From contig NZ_CP165734.1 of the NCBI RefSeq assembly GCF_041200145.1, forward strand, positions 5,146,001-5,210,000: 64,000 bases of DNA, written 5' to 3'. Of the stretch, positions 58,485-64,000 are shown in pieces (the first letter of the stretch is position 1; each line of letters begins with the position of its first letter). Below the pieces are notes generated by a model that was given only the letters and a program-made list of their open reading frames with translations, was not told the DNA's origin and did not search any database. The DNA comes from Bradyrhizobium sp. LLZ17 (GTDB lineage: Bacteria; Pseudomonadota; Alphaproteobacteria; Rhizobiales; Xanthobacteraceae). The translations under genes were made by a program, and so were the position numbers.

Positions 58485-59709
58485 TTAGTCCCGAAGGCTT
58501 GCCGGAATGCCGCTCATCAGGGTCGCAGTCGCGGCGTTGGCCAGAATGCGGTCATTGTTGATCATGATCGGCGACGACAGCACGTCGCGCAGATGACGGC
58601 CCATGGTGAACTCGCCATCGTTGCGGTAGCCGGAGAGGCCGGTGGTGCGCATCGCATGCATCACGGTCTCGACCGCGAGCTCGGAGGCCTGCACCTTCAA
58701 AAGCGTGATCGAGGACTGGAAGTCGAGCGAGCCCAGCGCGCGTTCGTCATGCTCGGCACGGGCGAAGGCGTCGAGATTGGCCGATATCAACGCCCGCAGC
58801 TTTGCCAGCGACATTTTCGCAGCGGTGAAGTGGGCGGCGGCCGGGGGCATCTGGCCGCCGGAGGCGCGGGCCGCCTTGCGGACAAAAGCCTGCGCGCGGG
58901 TGACGGCTGCGGCGGCAATGCCCGCCCAGGCCGACGACCAGCACAGATGTGCGAACGGCGTCATGGTCTGGGCGTGGATCTTGTCGTAGGCTTCAGGGAA
59001 GACGCGATCGGCAGGGCAGTCGACCTTCAGCTCGAAACCGGTCGAGCAGGTGCCGCGCATGCCGAGCGTTTCCCAACCCCTGCGTCTGCTTCAGCGAATA
59101 ATCGTCCTTGGCGAGCGCCAGCAGCACCTGGTCTGAGGCGGCGGCTTCGGTCGCGCGGCGGGCGATGGTGACGAGGCCGTCCGCCTCGGCGCCGTAGGAG
59201 ATCACGGTGGCATCGCGCACCAGCGAGACGGTGTCGCCGGCGTTGTCAACGGCGGCGGCGCTGGCGCGGATATTGCCGCCGTTCTGGCCCTCGGTCGTAG
59301 AAGAGGCGAGCAGCCACTGGTCGCGGGCGACCCGGCGCATCATGGTTTCCATCCAGGGAATGCCGTGGCCATGCCTGACGATGCAGGCGACCTTGGTCTG
59401 GTGCATTGCATAGATCATCGCTGTCGAGGCGCACGCGCGCCCGAGTGTGTAGCAGATGTCTGTGACGTCGTGGATCGAGGCGCCGAAGCCGCCATACTCG
59501 ACGGGGATCATGACGCCGAGCAGCTTTTGCTCGCGTGCGGCTTGAAAAGCCTTGTGGGGGAAGCGGGCGTCGCGATCGACGTCGTCGGCCTCGGCGGCAG
59601 CGACGGCGGCGGTGCGAGCCGCGCGTTCGATCAATGAGGGGCCCTGCTCAAGCAGGCTCGTCGGCGCTTCATCGACAGTAAGAACCGCTTCACGCACGTT
59701 CATGCTCAT
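58485..59709 (-). pseudogene. Acyl-CoA dehydrogenase-family flavoprotein, frameshifted
   Basis: About 407 aa when repaired. N-terminal half (58993-59709): VTDICYTLGRACASTAMIYAMH and the FAD-facing ASSTTEGQNGG. C-terminal half: RGTCSTGFELKVDC, then the helical domain with ASELAVETVMHAMRTTG. The frame is lost at 59077-59080: QTQG is followed by one extra G, and the original (WETLGMRGTC) resumes in the other frame. It lies between the carrier-protein ligase and the divergent carrier-protein gene, 81 bp from the ligase, suggesting it oxidises the aminoacyl thioester. ATG 59703 with GGAGG nine bases upstream is an alternative start. Confidence 0.85.
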
Positions 59710-60059
59710 CCGCCTCCGGTTTGTCGTTCGAGATCGCCGGCATCATTCGCGATGCCGTGTAGCGATCTTCCGACCATCTTTGCTTATGAGGTGAGGCTAC
59801 GGATTTAATTCAAATTCGTCGATGAAATAGAGGGTAAACGAACCGCAATTCCGAACGAACAGTTAAGGCCCGGTTTTTTGCATGACCCGGATTTCCACGA
59901 TCGCGTTAGCGATTTGGAAGAGGCATTAACTTTAGTCAATCTGAGTCATCGTTTACTAAGAAACGCGAAGTAATGGTGCCGCCCATTGCGGGATCGGGCG
60001 TCCCTGCCCATCGTAGCTCGCAATCCGGTCCGACCTTATAGACAGATGGAAATTAGCCG
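59710..60059. promoter_or_regulatory. Divergent promoter region of the carrier-protein cassette
   Basis: 350 bp of AT-richer sequence between the flavoprotein gene (minus) and the carrier-protein gene (plus). GTAAACGA (59834-59841) and TCGTTTAC (59949-59956) are exact reverse complements about 107 bp apart, and an ATCGC-GTTA-GCGAT mini-palindrome lies near 59902. No ORF or RNA gene is supported. Contains both promoters by position. Confidence 0.5.
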
Positions 60060-60332
60060 ATGCAGGCCTTCGATACCGAATTGCGCGATCGCATCATCAA
60101 GCTGGTGAAGGGCATCCTCGAGCAGAATTCGCTCGCCGCTCACGTCATGCCGCAAGCCAAGCTTGTCGACGTCGGCCTGACCTCGATGGACATGGTCAAT
60201 CTGATGCTCGGCGTCGAAGCCGAGTTCGATTTCACGATTCCCCAGTCGGAGATCACGCCGGAGAATTTCCAGTCCGTCGAGACGCTAGAGCGGATGGTGG
60301 CGGCCCAGTTGAAGCTGGCGACCGCAGCTTAG
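60060..60332 (+). CDS. Stand-alone acyl/peptidyl carrier protein
   Basis: 90 aa, four-helix ACP fold. The phosphopantetheine attachment serine is Ser42 in DVGLTSMDMVNL, a variation of the usual DSL motif with threonine before the serine. Divergent from the ligase-flavoprotein-acyltransferase genes and almost certainly their carrier protein. GGAAATTAGCCG lies before the ATG. Not the fatty-acid AcpP, which carries DSL and sits in the fab cluster. Confidence 0.9.
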   Translation: MQAFDTELRDRIIKLVKGILEQNSLAAHVMPQAKLVDVGLTSMDMVNLMLGVEAEFDFTIPQSEITPENFQSVETLERMVAAQLKLATAA

Positions 60333-60358
60333 TTAAGACGCACCAATCTCTCCGCAGC

Positions 60359-60485
60359 GTTGTCCCGGCGAAAGCCGGGACCCATACTCCCAGGGAGTGG
60401 TTTGGCGAAGACTGGTCATTTGGGACTGACACCATCCGCGATTGATAGATTCTGCGGTATGGGTCCCGGCCTTCGCCGAGACGAC
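60359..60485. repeat. Composite palindromic element (family A), 127 bp
   Basis: GTTGTCCCGGCGAAAGCCGG at one end and CCGGCCTTCGCCGAGACGAC at the other; interior ACCCATACTCCCAGGGAGTGG, TTTGGCGAAGACTGG. It fills most of the gap between the carrier protein and mtnP. Confidence 0.82.
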
Positions 60486-60607
60486 ACCGAATGTGTGGCG
60501 AGCGCTTTGCGCCCCTCACGGCATCGATACCCACCACCCCCGTTCCAAAACCGCCGCAAAACTGGCATAGCTTAACCATGTCGCACGTGGCGAACGGTGG
60601 AGCAGGC

Positions 60608-61483
60608 ATGACGCAGGCGGTATTGGGCATCATCGGCGGCTCCGGCATTTACGACTTGCCGGGACTCGCGGGCGCGCACGAAGAGGCGATCCAGAGCCCC
60701 TGGGGCGAGCCGTCGGCGCCCTTGCGGCGCGGCACCATCGCCGGGTTGCCGATCGTGTTCCTGCCGCGGCACGACAAGGGCCATCGGCTGTCGCCCTCCG
60801 ACATCAACTACCGCGCCAATATCGACGTGCTGAAGCGCGCCGGCGTCACCGATCTGATCTCGCTCTCGGCCTGCGGCTCCTTCAAGGAGGAGATGCCGCC
60901 GGGGACCTTCGTCCTTGTCGACCAGTTCGTCGACCGCACTCACAAGCGCGAGAGCTCGTTCTTCGGCAGAGGCTGCGTCGCCCATGTCTCGATGGCCCAT
61001 CCGGTCTCGCCGCGGCTTCGCATCCATCTTGCCGCCGCGGCCGAGGCCGAAGAGATCGCGATTGCGCGCGGCGGCACCTATGTCTGCATGGAAGGGCCGC
61101 AATTCTCCACTTACGCGGAGAGCATGACCTACAAGACGCTGGGCTATTCCGTGATCGGCATGACCAACATGCCCGAAGCGAAGCTCGCGCGCGAGGCGGA
61201 GATCTGTTACGCCAGCGTCGCGATGGTGACGGATTTCGATTGCTGGCATCCCGATCACGACGCCGTCACCGTCCAGGACATTATCCGCGTGCTGAGTTCC
61301 AACGCCGACAAGGCGAAAGCACTGGTGGCGCGGTTGGCAAAGGATTTCCCGCGCGAGCACGAGCCGTGTCCGATCGGCTCGGACTGCGCGCTCGATACAG
61401 CGCTGATCACCGCGCCCGAGGCGCGTGATCCGGAGCTGTTGAAGAAGCTCGACGCTGTGGCGGGCCGTATCCTGCGAGCGTGA
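60608..61483 (+). CDS. mtnP: S-methyl-5'-thioadenosine phosphorylase
   Basis: 291 aa. GIIGGSGIYDLPGL and the phosphate-binding GFHGD-like region (RGCVAHVSMAHP) are followed by GTYVCMEGPQFSTYAES and a late FDCWHPDHD. Phosphorolyses methylthioadenosine to adenine and methylthioribose-1-phosphate. Start ATG 60608 has GGAG five bases upstream. Nineteen bases from mtnA, same direction. Confidence 0.94.
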   Translation: MTQAVLGIIGGSGIYDLPGLAGAHEEAIQSPWGEPSAPLRRGTIAGLPIVFLPRHDKGHRLSPSDINYRANIDVLKRAGVTDLISLSACGSFKEEMPPGTFVLVDQFVDRTHKRESSFFGRGCVAHVSMAHPVSPRLRIHLAAAAEAEEIAIARGGTYVCMEGPQFSTYAESMTYKTLGYSVIGMTNMPEAKLAREAEICYASVAMVTDFDCWHPDHDAVTVQDIIRVLSSNADKAKALVARLAKDFPREHEPCPIGSDCALDTALITAPEARDPELLKKLDAVAGRILRA

Positions 61484-61501
61484 TACGAAAGGCAGAATGC
61501 C

Positions 61502-62611
61502 ATGAAGGTCGACGGCAAACATTTCCGCAGCATCTGGCGCGAGCGCGACGGCTGGTCGGTCGGCGCGATCGACCAGCGCAGGCTGCCGCACGAGTTTGTC
61601 GTCGCGCGCCTGACCTCGTGTGACGACGCGGCGGTGGCAATCCGCGACATGCTGGTGCGTGGGGCGCCGCTGATCGGCGCGACGGCAGCTTACGGCATGG
61701 CGCTTGCCATGCGTGAGGATGCTTCCGATGCCGGACTTAAGCGCGCCTACGAGACGCTTGTCGTGGCGCGGCCGACTGCGATCAATCTGAAATGGGCGCT
61801 GGACGAGATGGGCGCGACGCTCGCGCCGATCGATCCGGTGGAACGGGCGGAAGCCGCCTACGCACGCGCCGACGAGATCGTCGAGCAGGACGTCGAAATC
61901 AACCGCGCCATTGCCGGCAATGGTCTGGCGCTGATCGAGGCAATCTTAGCGAAGAAGAAGCCGGGCGAGACGGTCAACGTGTTGACCCATTGCAACGCCG
62001 GCTGGCTCGCGACCGTCGATTGGGGCACGGCGACGGCGCCGATCTATCTCGCGCATGAGCGCGGGATCAAAGTCCATGTCTGGGTCGACGAGACGCGGCC
62101 GCGCAACCAGGGCGCCTCGCTCACGGCGTGGGAGCTCGGCCATCACGGCGTGCCGCACACCGTGATCCCCGACAATACCGGCGGACACCTGATGCAGCAC
62201 GGCATGGTCGATCTCGCCATCGTCGGCACTGATCGCGTCGCCGCCAATGGCGATGTCTGCAACAAGATCGGCACGTACCTGAAAGCGCTCGCCGCGCACG
62301 ACAATAACGTGCCGTTCTATGTCGCGCTGCCGTCTCCAACGATCGATTTTGCCGTCAATGACGGCGTTCGCGACATTCCGATCGAGCAGCGCAGCGGCAC
62401 TGAAGTCACCGACATGACGGGCCGTACCGCGGATGGAAGGCTTGAGACGGTGCGCATTGTGCCGGACGGCTCGCCGGTCGCGAATTACGCTTTCGACGTC
62501 ACTCCGGCGCGTCTCGTCACAGGCCTCATCACCGAACGCGGTGTGTTGAAGCCCGACCGCGCCTCGCTCGCGGCGGCGTTCCCGGAGCGGGTTGCAATTG
62601 CGGCGGAGTAG
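61502..62611 (+). CDS. mtnA: S-methyl-5-thioribose-1-phosphate isomerase
   Basis: 369 aa. Belongs to the eIF2B-related isomerases: [13 protein letters not shown], the catalytic Cys164 (THCNAGWLA) and Asp244 ([11 protein letters not shown]) are present. Converts methylthioribose-1-phosphate to the ribulose form in methionine salvage. Because MtnP makes the 1-phosphate directly, no MtnK kinase is needed; later salvage genes are outside the window. Confidence 0.95.
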   Translation: MKVDGKHFRSIWRERDGWSVGAIDQRRLPHEFVVARLTSCDDAAVAIRDMLVRGAPLIGATAAYGMALAMREDASDAGLKRAYETLVVARPTAINLKWALDEMGATLAPIDPVERAEAAYARADEIVEQDVEINRAIAGNGLALIEAILAKKKPGETVNVLTHCNAGWLATVDWGTATAPIYLAHERGIKVHVWVDETRPRNQGASLTAWELGHHGVPHTVIPDNTGGHLMQHGMVDLAIVGTDRVAANGDVCNKIGTYLKALAAHDNNVPFYVALPSPTIDFAVNDGVRDIPIEQRSGTEVTDMTGRTADGRLETVRIVPDGSPVANYAFDVTPARLVTGLITERGVLKPDRASLAAAFPERVAIAAE

Positions 62612-62641
62612 CGCGCCTGGCGAGAACCGTCGCCCCAATCT

Positions 62642-62721
62642 CGTCATTGCGAGCGCAGCGAAGCAATCCAGCATCCCTCTGCGGAAACAGTCTGGATTGC
62701 TTCGCTGCGCTCGCAATGACG
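62642..62721. repeat. 80-bp hairpin repeat (family B), copy 4
   Basis: CGTCATTGCGAGCGCAGCG ... GCTGCGCTCGCAATGACG between two convergent genes; same 80-bp length as the other copies. Confidence 0.83.
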
Positions 62722-62733
62722 GAGTATGACGCG

Positions 62734-63387
62734 CTAGCTCAGCTTCAACCCCGTCGCGGCCTCAAGCTCGGCGATCGCCTGAGCGCCGCTGGCCACCTTG
62801 ATTGTGGTCATGCCCATGTCGCGCGCGGGCTTCAGATTGACGCCGAGATCGTCGAGATAGACGCAATTCTTCGGATCGACCTTCAGCGCCTCGACCATCG
62901 TCCGATAAATGCGCGGGTCGGGCTTGCGCAGTCCGATCTTGGCGGACTCGATGACGTAGTCGAACAACGCCATCACTTCGGCGACGTAAAGCGTGCGTCC
63001 GGTCAGGCTGCCGATTGCGTTGGCCGGAAGATTGTTGGTGATGCAGCCGGTCTTGAATTGCGCCTTGATGCGTTTCAAGGCTTCGACCATTTCGGGGCGC
63101 AGATCGCCCTGAAGCAGCGGCAGCACCTCGCGGCCACGCACTTCCGCGCCGAGTGCAAGCGATTCCGCGGCAAACAATGTGTCAAAGGTGTCGATGTCGA
63201 CCTCGGCGCGCTCGAATTTCGCCCAGGCATTTTCCAGATGGTTGGCAGCATTGGTGCGCCGGATGATATCGACGGGCAGGTCGCGCTCGGTCTCGAATCG
63301 CGCGAACGCCTCGAACGGCGAGCTCGTCAACACGCCGCCAAAATCAAAGATCACAGCCTCGATCGCCAATGTCCTGCCCTCGTTCAT
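62734..63387 (-). CDS. HAD-superfamily (subclass IA) hydrolase
   Basis: 217 aa from ATG 63387 (GGAAAG upstream). Motif I is DFGGVL (nucleophile Asp, second Asp replaced by Gly as in epoxide-hydrolase-like HADs), motif II Thr/Ser in CITNN, motif III Lys in RKPDPRIY and motif IV YLDDLGVN. Phosphatase or dehalogenase-like; substrate unknown. Longer starts at 63408 and further up are in frame. Confidence 0.85.
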   Translation of the reverse strand: MNEGRTLAIEAVIFDFGGVLTSSPFEAFARFETERDLPVDIIRRTNAANHLENAWAKFERAEVDIDTFDTLFAAESLALGAEVRGREVLPLLQGDLRPEMVEALKRIKAQFKTGCITNNLPANAIGSLTGRTLYVAEVMALFDYVIESAKIGLRKPDPRIYRTMVEALKVDPKNCVYLDDLGVNLKPARDMGMTTIKVASGAQAIAELEAATGLKLS

Positions 63388-63478
63388 TCTTTCCAAGACG
63401 GCTAGCATGGGGTATCGGCGAGAGCCAGCCTGAAGCAATCCCGGGTCCTGGCCGATTCGAGTGCCGAGATCTGTTCCC

Positions 63479-64000
63479 ATGAAGAATGTCGCAACGCTGA
63501 TCGCTGCCGCGCTGCTGTTCACGACGCCCGCTCACGCCATTGTCGGCGGTGGCACGCCGCAGGCCGATGGCGTTGCACGCGCAGTCGTCACCATCGTCGG
63601 GTCGCGCGGCAATTTCTGCACCGGAAGCGTGATTGCGCCGAAGCTGGTGCTCACCGTCGCCCATTGCGTACAGCCCGGCGCCGACTACAAGATCGTCGAC
63701 TATGGCGCCGATGGTAAGCCGCAACTGCTGAACGTGCGGAGCGTCGCGATCCATCCCAGTTTCAACATGCAGGCGATGCAGGCGCATCGCGCTACCGCCG
63801 ACGTGGCGCTGCTGCAACTCGATATTCCACTGAAGGGAAAATCGACGGTGCCGGTTGGCTCGCCGAATATTCCAATTCAGGTCGGCAGCCGTTTCACCAT
63901 CGCAGGCATTGGCGTCACCGTGCGCGGTGAGGGAAAAAGCGGCGGCACGATTCGCGTCGCCGCACTCGTCGCCACCGGCCAGCCCGGCACGTTGCAGATC
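63479..64000 (+). CDS. Trypsin-like serine protease, N-terminal part (3' end outside the window)
   Basis: At least 174 aa. Signal peptide (about 1-20, cleavage after TTPAHA), then IVGGGTPQ, the activation-type N-terminus of S1 proteases. The catalytic His is in LTVAHCV and the Asp in TADVALLQL; the Ser lies beyond the window edge. It begins 92 bp upstream of the HAD gene's start, divergently. Secreted, periplasmic or extracellular. Confidence 0.85.
   Translation, partial: MKNVATLIAAALLFTTPAHAIVGGGTPQADGVARAVVTIVGSRGNFCTGSVIAPKLVLTVAHCVQPGADYKIVDYGADGKPQLLNVRSVAIHPSFNMQAMQAHRATADVALLQLDIPLKGKSTVPVGSPNIPIQVGSRFTIAGIGVTVRGEGKSGGTIRVAALVATGQPGTLQI

Overview
This is a GC-rich alphaproteobacterial chromosome segment. 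Gene content and gene pairs point to Bradyrhizobium or a close relative in the Nitrobacteraceae: a RegSR redox two-component pair, GlnD, an intracellular PHA depolymerase, pca genes, MmcB, and an amino acid:[carrier protein] ligase cassette of the kind described in B. japonicum. Rhizobial-style palindromic repeats fill many intergenic gaps. It looks like core chromosome. I see no prophage, insertion sequence, CRISPR array, rRNA, tRNA or symbiosis (nod/nif) gene.

Layout. 1-3.7 kb: two convergent GH13 glycosidases and MmcB. 3.8-10.2 kb: RegSR, an ABC-2 exporter, a PHA depolymerase and a YgjP-like metallopeptidase. 10.5-15.9 kb: PBP1A, small DUF proteins, a frameshifted substrate-binding protein and Ogt. 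15.9-23.3 kb: GlnD, an SsuACB-like sulfonate importer, OsmC and a membrane protein. 23.7-34 kb: a frameshifted triple-PAS chemoreceptor, MutS, aromatic catabolism genes (pcaF, an intradiol dioxygenase, pcaHG) and a second chemoreceptor. 34-44.9 kb: a phosphotransferase, a MarR-EmrA-EmrB-type efflux operon, a Zur-like Fur protein, a DMT exporter, IspG, TauD-type and Rieske oxygenases and an amidase. 45-56.5 kb: an Na+/H+ antiporter, a class A beta-lactamase, small proteins, a frameshifted caspase-like protein, a polyprenyl synthase, MtgA, L32 and a GGDEF/EAL protein. 56.5-60.3 kb: the aminoacyl-carrier-protein cassette (acyltransferase, ligase, acyl-CoA-dehydrogenase-like flavoprotein, divergent carrier protein). 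60.6-64 kb: the methionine salvage pair mtnP-mtnA, a HAD hydrolase and the start of a trypsin-like protease.

The most interesting system is the 56.5-60.3 kb cassette. A truncated seryl-tRNA-synthetase-like enzyme would load an amino acid onto a stand-alone carrier protein, beside a flavoprotein and an acyltransferase that could modify or transfer the aminoacyl thioester. The ligase family is known; the product of the cassette is not, as far as I know.

Four genes (13463-14696, 23668-25343, 48795-50622, 58485-59709) are each broken by one single-base shift while both halves stay well conserved. This looks more like uncorrected sequencing indels than real decay. Intergenic repeats fall into several families: four 80-bp hairpins with the same arms, and 127-153-bp elements bounded by GTCGTCCCGG / CCGGGACGAC.
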